DNA from: UBA2163 sp964575575
Lineage (GTDB): Bacteria > Patescibacteriota > Minisyncoccia > Phycocordibacterales > UBA2163
DNA: 29,384 nucleotides
Assembly (NCBI GenBank): GCA_964575575.1
Contig: CAZNQQ010000008.1
Span: 1-29,384 of the forward strand
Direction of reading: 5' to 3'
This document shows positions 15,996-24,462 of this stretch, one piece after another. Position 1 is the stretch's first letter; each line of letters begins with the position of its first letter. The notes beneath the pieces are model-generated. The model worked only from the letters and a program-made list of their open reading frames with translations. It searched no databases and was not told the origin of the DNA. A program made the translations under genes and the position numbers.

Positions 15996-16037
15996 TTTGG
16001 TCTTTCCCAAATGTCATTTAGTCTTTGCTAAATGTCA
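15996..16037 (-). repeat. Two tandem 21-nt hairpin units in the 16S trailer
   Basis: Units 15996-16016 and 16017-16037 agree at 18 of 21 positions. Each folds into a 5-bp stem with a six-base loop. Two of the three differences are a compensating pair (G-C in one unit, A-T in the other), which supports a conserved RNA structure. Confidence 0.6.
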
Positions 16038-16142
16038 GATTGCTTTATAGATATTCAACCATAATCTTTTCCGAACTCGATCGAGATCCAGAAAACCGAC
16101 TCAATAAGTCCAATTATATAATATATAAATGAACGGATTCCG

Positions 16143-17611
<1,469 letters not shown>

Positions 17612-17656
17612 GAATTTGAGTGATTACTTGTAGTAGTAATCTTGCTCTAATTTTTT

Positions 17657-17681
17657 TGAACGAAACAAAAGAAAAAATATG
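17657..17681 (-). other. 5' arm of the 16S rRNA processing stem
   Basis: This segment pairs along all 25 bases with 15970-15994 in the rRNA transcript. It lies about 45 bases before the 16S 5' end. A small hairpin (GATTACT/AGTAATC, about 17622-17641) lies between it and the 16S. Confidence 0.8.
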
Positions 17682-17716
17682 ATTTTCTTCTGCTTTTTTT
17701 CACTGTTTTATGTTTT

Positions 17717-17846
17717 GCTTGTTTCAATTCCGGGGGGAATTTAAACAAGCCTATATTTACTTACCTTGTGTTGTGGCAAATCTGCTCTTACAGATCTGCC
17801 GGCTGTTGATCCACTTTTATGTACTCACCAAAAGTGAAAGTGGATC
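17717..17846 (-). promoter_or_regulatory. Structured 16S rRNA leader with three hairpins
   Basis: Three stems are visible: 17717-17731 with 17736-17750 (GCTTGTTT plus AATTCC arms, one mismatch), 17775-17784 with 17791-17800, and 17808-17817 with 17837-17846 (GATCCACTTT arms). None has a U-tract. They are likely rRNA leader structures for antitermination or assembly. The gene-free stretch 17612-17950 is this leader and its promoter. Confidence 0.55.
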
Positions 17847-17883
17847 TATATATAATTGTCAAAGTTCTGTCATTTCTCAGTAA

Positions 17884-17904
17884 TAAAACCGCCTCTTTAG
17901 GCAG
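17884..17904 (-). promoter_or_regulatory. 5'-terminal hairpin with U-tract in the 16S leader
   Basis: Leftward, CTGCCT-AAAG-AGGCGG followed by TTTTATTA starts within one or two bases of the predicted transcription start. It resembles a tiny terminator and mirrors the hairpin at the start of the rpsN transcript. Confidence 0.5.
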
Positions 17905-17911
17905 TTATACT

Positions 17912-17939
17912 ATTATATACATATGTAGGAAGAAGTCAA
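17912..17939 (-). promoter_or_regulatory. Promoter of 16S rRNA
   Basis: Leftward, TTGACT (17939-17934), a 16-base spacer and a perfect TATAAT (17917-17912) form a strong promoter. It would start the rRNA about 295 bases before the mature 5' end. Confidence 0.75.
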
Positions 17940-17952
17940 CAAATATACTTAA

Positions 17953-18015
17953 GAACTTAAACCCCTTATTTCTTGAAGAAATAAGGGGTTTGTGTTCTGT
18001 AAAAAATTACAGAAC
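17953..18015 (-). terminator. Terminator region after the 130-aa membrane gene
   Basis: A 14-bp stem (17959-17972 with 17978-17991, loop TTGAA) and a second hairpin (17994-18015, GTTCTGTA/TACAGAAC arms) lie between this gene and the 16S promoter. U-tracts are weak, but the position fits a terminator protecting the rRNA promoter. Confidence 0.55.
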
Positions 18016-18030
18016 TTCTTAAAATAATAT

Positions 18031-18423
18031 CTAATTAGAAAATTTTTTATATATTATCCAAAAATAAACTAATATAATAATCTGAACTAACAGAATAGTT
18101 GAATTTGTAATACTTCCGGTAAGAATATACCAATATGCTATTTGCGCTATAGACAAAACTGTCATGACTGTGAATATATACAATGCCCATTTCTTCATTT
18201 TTCGTAATCCAAAAGAAGTTACTATAGATATAATAGCAATGGCAAATATTAACACCCCGTTAAATGTATCAATAAAAAAGCTGAGTAGTGCGATCGGTAA
18301 TTGTAATATTCCACCAAGCAACATTAGCCATGAGATTACAATAACAATCATTGGTGCTTTTACAGTTTGAGGTTTTGAACCATCATTCTCTATTGTATTT
18401 AATGAATTATCTTGCTGTTCCAT
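18031..18423 (-). CDS. Small polytopic membrane protein, 130 aa
   Basis: A polar N-terminus of about 24 residues is followed by four hydrophobic segments (about 25-50, 54-72, 80-98 and 105-125), with LRKMKKW as the positive loop between the second and third. The tail ends KKFSN. No charged residues lie inside the helices and no enzyme motif is visible. The upstream sequence is extremely AT-rich with TATATT near the ATG and no SD. It is downstream of secF on the same strand, but 62 bases separate them. Function unknown. Confidence 0.7.
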   Translation of the reverse strand: MEQQDNSLNTIENDGSKPQTVKAPMIVIVISWLMLLGGILQLPIALLSFFIDTFNGVLIFAIAIISIVTSFGLRKMKKWALYIFTVMTVLSIAQIAYWYILTGSITNSTILLVQIIILVYFWIIYKKFSN

Positions 18424-18485
18424 ATATAATATAATTAAATTTATTAATCTATAATTTTTATAATAACATTTTATATATAAAGAGA

Positions 18486-19388
18486 CTATTTAACAGCCTT
18501 CTTACCTAGAGCGACGAGAAGTGGTGTGGCGAGAAATATTGAAGAATATGTACCGGCTATAACTCCTGTCGCCAGAACTAGTGCAAAGTCTTGTGTTGCC
18601 TCACTTCCGATGAAAAATAGTGCGATAAGTACAAAGAGTGTAGTAAGTGATGTATTGATAGACCGTGCATATGTCTGACTCAAACTCTTACCTACCGTAA
18701 GTTCAAATTCTTCTTTACTATTATTCTCTCTGTTTAATCTCAAGTTTTCTCTTACTCTGTCAAACACCACTATGGTGTCGTTCACTGAGTACCCGAGTAT
18801 TGCAAGAAGTGCCATAACAAAAAGTATATCTATCTCTGCTCCTACTGTGTATCCTAAAAATGCAAATATACCAACCGGTATAAGTACGTCATGAATAAGT
18901 GCGATGATTGCGACTATTCCATATTTCCAAGAAGACACGGGCTGTGAGACTTTCCTAAATACAAAAGCTACAAAAAGTATGATAGCTACCACCACAATAC
19001 CTATAGCTACAAATGCTTTGTTACGAAGCTCTGAGCCTATTGTGGGACCTATAGAGTTAAACCTCTCTTGTATAACCTCTCTCTCGCCACCCAAGGATAG
19101 TGTATTTAATACTTCTACTCGCCTCTCTTCTGTAAGATCTTGAGTTCTTAGTATATAGCCATTCTCTCCTGTTTCGCGGATAGAAAATCCTCCTATATCT
19201 AAACCTCCCAAATGCTCTTCAAGAGATTCTTTGGTTGGTCGTTCACTTGTGTAGCTTACTTCTGTAATAGCACCTCCTGTAAAATCAATACCGAAATTAA
19301 GACCAAAGAACGATACAGAGAAAATCGCTGCGGCAATGATTAATCCTGTAAGTATAAAAAATATTTTTCTGTATTTTACTATTAACAT
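18486..19388 (-). CDS. secF: Protein export membrane protein SecF
   Basis: SecF works with SecD to use the proton gradient to complete Sec-dependent export. The 300 residues show the TM1 segment, the NFGIDFTGG motif just after it, a short periplasmic region, and the C-terminal five-helix block with GYSVNDTIVVFDRVREN and SINTSLTTL. This is the normal SecF pattern. It is separated from secD by a rightward orphan gene and has its own promoter eight bases before the ATG, so it is not simply co-transcribed with secD. No SD is present. Confidence 0.96.
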   Translation of the reverse strand: MLIVKYRKIFFILTGLIIAAAIFSVSFFGLNFGIDFTGGAITEVSYTSERPTKESLEEHLGGLDIGGFSIRETGENGYILRTQDLTEERRVEVLNTLSLGGEREVIQERFNSIGPTIGSELRNKAFVAIGIVVVAIILFVAFVFRKVSQPVSSWKYGIVAIIALIHDVLIPVGIFAFLGYTVGAEIDILFVMALLAILGYSVNDTIVVFDRVRENLRLNRENNSKEEFELTVGKSLSQTYARSINTSLTTLFVLIALFFIGSEATQDFALVLATGVIAGTYSSIFLATPLLVALGKKAVK

Positions 19389-19396
19389 AAGTGTTT

Positions 19397-19425
19397 AGTA
19401 TAAGGATTTTAAACTTAATGAGCAA
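19397..19425 (-). promoter_or_regulatory. Promoter of secF, likely leaderless
   Basis: Leftward, TTGCTC (19425-19420), a 17-base spacer and TATACT (19402-19397) end eight bases before the ATG at 19388. Confidence 0.6.
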
Positions 19426-19428
19426 TAC

Positions 19429-19457
19429 TTGACAATGATTTAATAATGTGATAAACT
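19429..19457 (+). promoter_or_regulatory. Promoter of the 130-aa rightward orphan
   Basis: TTGACA (19429-19434), a 17-base spacer and TAAACT (19452-19457) give a leader of about 60 bases ending in a G-rich SD. Confidence 0.7.
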
Positions 19458-19525
19458 TACAAACGAAAAAACAAGAAAATAAAAAATTTATATTAATTTT
19501 GAGTTCTTTTTAGAGGGGGTGTTAA

Positions 19526-19918
19526 ATGTTTGTCAACGAAAAAAGTAACGTTGCGTACGATGTTGTTTCAAAAATAAAGGAAGGTATGGGAAATTCCGGT
19601 TTATTTCCTACAATAATAATCAATGAGGATGAGAATACACCAACAGAGTTACCAGGTGTTCAAAGTATTAAAATAACACCAGATAATAGAATCCAAGTAG
19701 AACTTTTGGCTCTTGATGATCATCAAAAATCTCGCGATTTTGATCCTAATGATTTTGTCGAAGTAATTAAATCGTCAATAGAGACACTTTCTGGAATTGT
19801 TGACCTTCTCATGTTGGAAAAAAATGCTACCCAGTCTAAATATGATGAATTAGTAGGAGTAATAAGTTTGATAGATTTTCAAACTCTAGGTGTTACCCCG
19901 TATGATAAAGCTAAATGA
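19526..19918 (+). CDS. Orphan soluble protein between secD and secF
   Basis: The start at ATG 19526 is fixed by AGAGGGGGTG (GGGGGTG at 19515-19521), four to six bases upstream. The 130-residue product is acidic, with no signal peptide or membrane segment. The first half is beta-rich in appearance (TIIINEDEN, VQSIKITPDNRIQVELLAL) and the second half helical (FVEVIKSSIETLSGIVDLLML). It has its own promoter and terminator. It interrupts the usual secD-secF pair on the opposite strand. Family and function are not recognised. Confidence 0.8.
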   Translation: MFVNEKSNVAYDVVSKIKEGMGNSGLFPTIIINEDENTPTELPGVQSIKITPDNRIQVELLALDDHQKSRDFDPNDFVEVIKSSIETLSGIVDLLMLEKNATQSKYDELVGVISLIDFQTLGVTPYDKAK

Positions 19919-19951
19919 TGTAAAAGTTGTAGATAGGAATTATTATAATGT

Positions 19952-19990
19952 GCTCAGTTGCGCTTGCGCGGCTGGGCATATTTATTTTTT
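19952..19990 (+). terminator. Terminator of the 130-aa rightward orphan
   Basis: GCTCAGTTGCGC and GCGGCTGGGC pair with several G-U pairs around a TTGC loop, followed by ATATTTATTTTTT. The hairpin lies 33 bases after the stop. Confidence 0.75.
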
Positions 19991-20011
19991 GATGCGCTCC
20001 TTAACATAATT

Positions 20012-21355
20012 TTATTTTATTCCTGAACCAAATAAGAATTTAACTGCTCCTCTGTTTTCAAGTTTACCAAATGCATATAGGAAAGTTCGAGATATCGTAA
20101 TAGCTGTGAACATACTGATGATGATACCAAGACCAAATGTAAGAGCAAAACCTTTTACAAGCGATGTACCAAACCAGAAGAGGATCACAGCTGTAATGAT
20201 ACTTGAGATATTTCCGTCTCGGATTGAAAGCCATGCTCGTTTGAAGCCAGTGTGTGTAGAGTGTTCTGTGTCGCTTCCTGCTTTAAGCTCTTCGCGCATA
20301 CGTTCAAAAATAAGCACGTTTGCATCAACTGCCATACCGATCGAAAGCAGGAAGCCAGCAAGACCTGCGGCAGTCAAGGTAACTGGAATAAGCTTAAACA
20401 ATGCGAGCATTATTATTATATAAATAGTTAATGAAAATACAGCCACTAAGCCAGGCAGTCTATACCAAGCAAGTAAGAAAAGTGCTACGGCTATAAGCCC
20501 GTAGATACCAGCCATGACGCCTTTGTCTAGTGCATCACGGCCTAACGATGCACCGATAGTCTGAGTACTTACAAGCTCTATAGGTACCGGAAGTGCGCCT
20601 AAGTTTAGGTTACGTACAAGGTCGCGTGCTTCCTCTGGAGTGAAACCTCCTGAAACGATAGCACTACCTCCCTGTATCTCTTCGTTTATAACAGGTGCTG
20701 ACTTAAGGTCTCCGTCTAGGAAGATTGCCAACGTCCTGCCAATGTTCTCTCTTGTAATAGTTGCAAATAGATCACCACCTTCTCTGGTAAAGTCTAGTCG
20801 CACTATAGGTTCGTTTTGCAAATGCCCACTTGTACCACCTTGACCAAACTCAAGCGCTGCGCGATCAAGATAACGTCCTGTAAGTTCTGTTGGTGTAAAC
20901 ATTGCATCAAAGCGTTCTTGTGTTAGCTCTTCGTCGTCGGCAAGAGGTTCTACGTCTTGATTTACTAGCCTAAACTCAAGTAGCGGTGTCTCGCCTATTA
21001 TACGCACTGCTTCTCCTATATCTGTAACTCCTGGAAGTTCTACTATAAGGCGTTGTTCGCGCTCACCGCCTGCAAATACAGAACTTTTCTCGATCTGCAC
21101 TAATGGCTCTGATACACCAAAGAGGTTTGTGCGACGTTCTATCACGTCACGAAGTGTATCCATTGAAGTTGCGACATCTGTAGCTTGTAGCTCAGAGATA
21201 TCGGCTTTGTAGACCAAGTGAGTACCACCAGCTAGATCAAGCCCTAATTTAAATGGAAACTTTGATTCTTCATTCATCTCCGAAGAGTAACTAAAATAGC
21301 CGATTCCGGCCGCAGCTACCAATATTGCGAGTGCTATTATTCGTACTTTTAACAT
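20012..21355 (-). CDS. secD: Protein translocase subunit SecD
   Basis: SecD is the partner of SecF in the export-driving complex. The 447 residues show TM1, then FKLGLDLAGGTHLVY, a reduced periplasmic domain with VIERRTNLFGVSEPLVQ and RLIVELPGV, and the C-terminal helices with FLLSIGMAVDANVLIFERMREEL, the known proton-pathway region. The size is at the short end for the family. The promoter puts the ATG seven bases behind the -10 box. No SD is present. Confidence 0.96.
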   Translation of the reverse strand: MLKVRIIALAILVAAAGIGYFSYSSEMNEESKFPFKLGLDLAGGTHLVYKADISELQATDVATSMDTLRDVIERRTNLFGVSEPLVQIEKSSVFAGGEREQRLIVELPGVTDIGEAVRIIGETPLLEFRLVNQDVEPLADDEELTQERFDAMFTPTELTGRYLDRAALEFGQGGTSGHLQNEPIVRLDFTREGGDLFATITRENIGRTLAIFLDGDLKSAPVINEEIQGGSAIVSGGFTPEEARDLVRNLNLGALPVPIELVSTQTIGASLGRDALDKGVMAGIYGLIAVALFLLAWYRLPGLVAVFSLTIYIIIMLALFKLIPVTLTAAGLAGFLLSIGMAVDANVLIFERMREELKAGSDTEHSTHTGFKRAWLSIRDGNISSIITAVILFWFGTSLVKGFALTFGLGIIISMFTAITISRTFLYAFGKLENRGAVKFLFGSGIK

Positions 21356-21362
21356 ACACAGA

Positions 21363-21391
21363 AGTATAAAGTATCAGGGATTAAGTATCAA
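21363..21391 (-). promoter_or_regulatory. Promoter of secD, likely leaderless
   Basis: Leftward, TTGATA (21391-21386), a 17-base spacer and TATACT (21368-21363) end seven bases before the ATG at 21355. Confidence 0.65.
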
Positions 21392-21413
21392 GTAGATATA
21401 CACAGGCATATAT

Positions 21414-21443
21414 TTGACATACAAATCAGCAATATGATATTTT
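21414..21443 (+). promoter_or_regulatory. Promoter of the 177-aa orphan
   Basis: TTGACA (21414-21419), an 18-base spacer and TATTTT (21438-21443) lie about 70 bases before the ATG. The -35 box is perfect and the -10 box is weaker. Confidence 0.55.
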
Positions 21444-21514
21444 GTAAGTGTACAAGAGGTCTTTCATAGTAAAATATAAAATATTATTTTAAAATCTTTT
21501 AGGGGGAGGTGCAT

Positions 21515-22048
21515 ATGTCAAATTTATTACTGACTTATATTAAAGAAAATTATTCTGATGTAGAAGATATCGATGGAGATTGTGTAGTTGATGAAATAAG
21601 TGATTTATTTGAAGATCCTGAAGTTGAACATCTTACCGTAAAGGAATTAGAAGAAATTTTTAAATATGTAGAACCTCTTGGCATAGAAAAATGTATTATA
21701 GAAAACCTGGCAATAAACACAGTGTGTCAAAGCGAAGTATATCACTGGATAGCGGATGAAATGTTGCATAGTATTAAAAAAGGAGATATCCACGATGAAT
21801 TTGCAATACTTGAAAGAACGATAATAAAGATAAAGGACGGCTTGAAGTTAGAAAACATATGGAACGAATTGAATGCATCAGAGCTTGAAGGGCTCTACGA
21901 ACAAGAGAAGATTCATCTTTTCCAAATAATGTCAGATAACGAAAACTTACTTGGTCACACATTAGAAGAAATGAAGAAATTGGATGATGAGGAAATAATT
22001 GACAACATAAGCACACATAAGAACTACGAGTGTGTAACCGCATTTTAA
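21515..22048 (+). CDS. Acidic orphan protein, 177 aa
   Basis: The start at ATG 21515 is set by AGGGGGAGGTG immediately upstream; a GTG two codons earlier in frame overlaps that motif and is unlikely. The product is highly acidic and mostly helical, rich in Glu, Asp, Ile and Leu, with repeated short LEE/VEE-type helices. It has no signal peptide and no membrane segment. Three cysteines precede the final CVTAF but are not in a metal-binding pattern. It has its own promoter and terminator and faces the leftward genes around it. I do not recognise the family. Confidence 0.8.
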   Translation: MSNLLLTYIKENYSDVEDIDGDCVVDEISDLFEDPEVEHLTVKELEEIFKYVEPLGIEKCIIENLAINTVCQSEVYHWIADEMLHSIKKGDIHDEFAILERTIIKIKDGLKLENIWNELNASELEGLYEQEKIHLFQIMSDNENLLGHTLEEMKKLDDEEIIDNISTHKNYECVTAF

Positions 22049-22081
22049 TCAATTAAAATAATATTTTGTACTACAAACCAG

Positions 22082-22147
22082 CTCGGCTGTGTTCATGCAA
22101 GCTCCCCTTAGCTTGGCTTAGAACATGGTCGGGTTTTTAGTTTTTTC
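22082..22147 (+). terminator. Terminator of the 177-aa orphan, overlapping the PAP2 gene end
   Basis: CTCGGCTGTGTTC and GAACATGGTCGGG pair along 13 positions with several G-U pairs. An inner stem (AAGCT/TAGCTT) sits in the loop, and TTTTTAGTTTTTT follows. The T-tract covers the stop codon of the convergent PAP2 gene. Confidence 0.7.
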
Positions 22148-22652
22148 TATATTTAAGAAATCTATAAACCAGATAACCTATAACACCTCCTAATGCATAG
22201 CCGGCGAGTATGTCCAGTGGCCAATGTATACCAGTTATAATACGAGACACACCTATTGCCAATGCTCCTAATATATAAATAATAGCTAAGTATTTGTGAT
22301 AAAAGTAAAACGAAGTTGCAAGAGCTGCGTAAAACGTAGCGTGCCCTGACGGAAACGAATCGCCTCCACCATGTTCAAACAGCACATTTGCATCATTTAA
22401 CACTTCAAACGGACGCGGAGAAAAATAGAAAAATTTAATCACTTTTGCGACAATCCATGCCAAAAGTGCGGAGAAAAAGATAACAAGAATATTTCGTATG
22501 TTGTCTTCTTTATGTTTATGAGTAAACAGAAAAATTATAAGACCAAAAATAAGGAGTAGTCCAAGCTTGTCAGTAAAAAAGACAATAACATTATCAAAAG
22601 TTCCGTTTTGAAGTGCGAAGTTGTTGAAGAAGTTAAAGACTACTGTATTCAT
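22137..22652 (-). CDS. PAP2-family phosphatase, likely undecaprenyl-diphosphatase-like
   Basis: The enzyme is an integral membrane phosphatase of the PAP2 family, 171 residues with about five helices. The three active-site motifs are complete: K73-x6-R80-P81, PSGH (101-104) and SR(136-137)-x5-H143, followed by WPLD. Family members of this size in bacteria often recycle undecaprenyl diphosphate or remove phosphate from lipids. Position beside sugar-nucleotide and glycosyltransferase genes fits a lipid-carrier role, but the substrate is inferred. TATACT lies seven bases before the ATG. Confidence 0.88.
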   Translation of the reverse strand: MNTVVFNFFNNFALQNGTFDNVIVFFTDKLGLLLIFGLIIFLFTHKHKEDNIRNILVIFFSALLAWIVAKVIKFFYFSPRPFEVLNDANVLFEHGGGDSFPSGHATFYAALATSFYFYHKYLAIIYILGALAIGVSRIITGIHWPLDILAGYALGGVIGYLVYRFLKYRKN

Positions 22653-22659
22653 TAATACT

Positions 22660-22665
22660 AGTATA
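22660..22665 (-). promoter_or_regulatory. -10 box for the PAP2 gene
   Basis: TATACT read leftward ends seven bases before the ATG at 22652. The best -35 candidate (TTAAAG, 17-base spacer) is weak and lies inside the end of the upstream epimerase gene. Confidence 0.4.
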
Positions 22666-22671
22666 ACTTAA

Positions 22672-23565
22672 CTACTGCAATTCTTTAAGTCCTTGTTCAA
22701 GCGTTATGGTTGGTTCCCAGCCTATTAGCTCTTTTGCTTTTGTAGTATCAGCAAGAGTATTTGCTGGCTCTAGTCGTGCTTCAACATACTCTACTTCCCC
22801 GCCGATAAGTTTTGCTATATTATTTACTGAATGATTATCCCCTGCGCCTATGTTCATTACCTCTCCTTTACCTACTTTTTCTGACTGTGCTGCAAGAATA
22901 TTTGCACGGACTACGTCTTTAACATTTGTAAAATCGCGAGTATTGTTTCCGTCTCCACATATTGTCATAGGCTTGCCTTCAGCTTTTTGTCTTAAAAACT
23001 TTCCTACAACAAGAGCGTATGCACCATCTGGATTCTGCCCTTTGCCATATACATTAAAATACCGCAGGGATACAGTCTCTAGCTCATGTACAGCGCTCCA
23101 TACTTTACAATAAAGCTCCCCTATATATTTCTGAAGTCCGTATGGGCTTTTAGGGTTCGCTGTCATTGTCTCTATAAGTGGCATTTCTTTTTGGTCTCCA
23201 TATGCAGAGCTTGATGCAGAGTAAACCACTCTTTTTACTCCTCCCTTTTGCGCTGCTATTAATACATTTAAAGTTCCATTTACATTTACATCATTCGTTT
23301 CTACTGGATGCTCTATAGAATACTGCACACGCGGAAGTGCTGCAAAATGAAATACATATTCAGCGCCATTTATTATAGGCGTTATCTCATCTAAATTTCT
23401 CAAATCAACGACGTGAAGTGTAGCGTTTTCATTAACATTTTCTTTCTTACCACCAGATAGGTTGTCTATTACATGAACATCAGCACCTTTTTCTATAAGC
23501 GCATCTACTAAATTAGAACCAATAAACCCTGCACCTCCTGTTACTATAATTTTTTTGTTTTTCAT
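22672..23565 (-). CDS. NAD-dependent sugar-nucleotide epimerase/dehydratase (GalE/WbpP-like)
   Basis: This is a short-chain dehydrogenase/reductase of the extended type that acts on an NDP-sugar in the cytosol. The NAD site is GGAGFIG (10-16), the catalytic pair is Y142-x3-K146 (SPYGLQKYIGE), with SASSSAYGD in front, and the substrate region has RYFNVYGKGQ. The 297 residues are typical. GalE, WbpP or a 4,6-dehydratase cannot be separated by eye. It follows the NDP-sugar dehydrogenase by five bases, so the two are one operon feeding the same glycan pathway. Confidence 0.9.
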   Translation of the reverse strand: MKNKKIIVTGGAGFIGSNLVDALIEKGADVHVIDNLSGGKKENVNENATLHVVDLRNLDEITPIINGAEYVFHFAALPRVQYSIEHPVETNDVNVNGTLNVLIAAQKGGVKRVVYSASSSAYGDQKEMPLIETMTANPKSPYGLQKYIGELYCKVWSAVHELETVSLRYFNVYGKGQNPDGAYALVVGKFLRQKAEGKPMTICGDGNNTRDFTNVKDVVRANILAAQSEKVGKGEVMNIGAGDNHSVNNIAKLIGGEVEYVEARLEPANTLADTTKAKELIGWEPTITLEQGLKELQ

Positions 23566-23570
23566 AATTA

Positions 23571-24410
23571 TTATAATAATTTTTTGTTAACATTTAATAC
23601 TGATTTTAATAATTCTGGTTCATACCCAGCTTTTTCACTTGCTTTTACTATTCCATTTACATCTTTAGGGAGACATTTTCCTCCGAAACCGCGATTATCT
23701 TTAAACACAGCGGTGTGCATACGAGACACACGCCCATCCAAAAGCCAAAGTTCTCTTAGTTCATTATAATCTACACCAAATGAATCGGCCATATTTGCAA
23801 ACTCATTACAAAAGGTAACTTTTGTTGCAAGCCAACTATTTTCCATATACTTAACGAGCTCTGCTGTTTTATTATCTGTCTGTATATATTTTGCATCTGG
23901 ACCCAAAACTCTTTTGAAAAATTCTAATACTTTACCAGTGGTTTCTCTTTTGCCGCCAAATATCTGGAAATCATGATATTTCATATCCGTTGGGTGTGGA
24001 TATCCTTTATCCTTCCACCATGGTACTACATAATTACCTTCCCCTATAAATTCAGGTGAAAATACTATTTCTTTACTATGTTTATCAATAAGTCCTTGAG
24101 TCGTACCTGGTGGCACAGTGCTTTTGATCAAAATCAACGAAGTATCGAGCCATTCAAGCTTTTTATTTACAATAGATAAATCTACAACTCCGTCCTCTCC
24201 CATTGGAGTTGGTACACATATAACCCCTAGATCACATGTATTAATCTTTTCTTTATCTGTTGTAAAAAATACATTGCCATCTCGTTTTTCTTCTAGTGAA
24301 TTTTTTTCAATATACATTGGATCATAAACCATAACCTCGAAATGGTCTTTGAAAAACTTAGTCACGGCTTTACCTACATATCCATGCCCTATGATTGCAA
24401 TTTTCTTCAT
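23571..24410 (-). CDS. UDP-glucose/GDP-mannose dehydrogenase-family protein, short form
   Basis: The family oxidises an NDP-sugar to the uronic acid in two NAD-dependent steps. Visible motifs are the Rossmann GHGYVGKA (8-15), VICVPTPM, KSTVPPGTT, FSPEF (117-121), the AELVKYMENSW helix (K187, N191) and GFGGKCLPKD with the catalytic Cys at 246. The chain ends at 279 residues, so the C-terminal UDP-binding domain of full-length enzymes (usually over 400 residues) is missing. Short forms of this kind are known; whether it is an active enzyme here is uncertain. It is directly upstream of the epimerase. Confidence 0.85.
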   Translation of the reverse strand: MKKIAIIGHGYVGKAVTKFFKDHFEVMVYDPMYIEKNSLEEKRDGNVFFTTDKEKINTCDLGVICVPTPMGEDGVVDLSIVNKKLEWLDTSLILIKSTVPPGTTQGLIDKHSKEIVFSPEFIGEGNYVVPWWKDKGYPHPTDMKYHDFQIFGGKRETTGKVLEFFKRVLGPDAKYIQTDNKTAELVKYMENSWLATKVTFCNEFANMADSFGVDYNELRELWLLDGRVSRMHTAVFKDNRGFGGKCLPKDVNGIVKASEKAGYEPELLKSVLNVNKKLL

Positions 24411-24462
24411 ATGAACTTGATCTTGATTAATTATTAATAACGCATTTCTTTTTATACGCTAT

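Noticed and set aside
17834..17862. TTGACA at 17862-17857 as a second 16S promoter
   Set aside because: The sequence at the -10 distance (TTTCAC) is poor; TATATA lies too close. A start from ATGACA further upstream is possible but weak.
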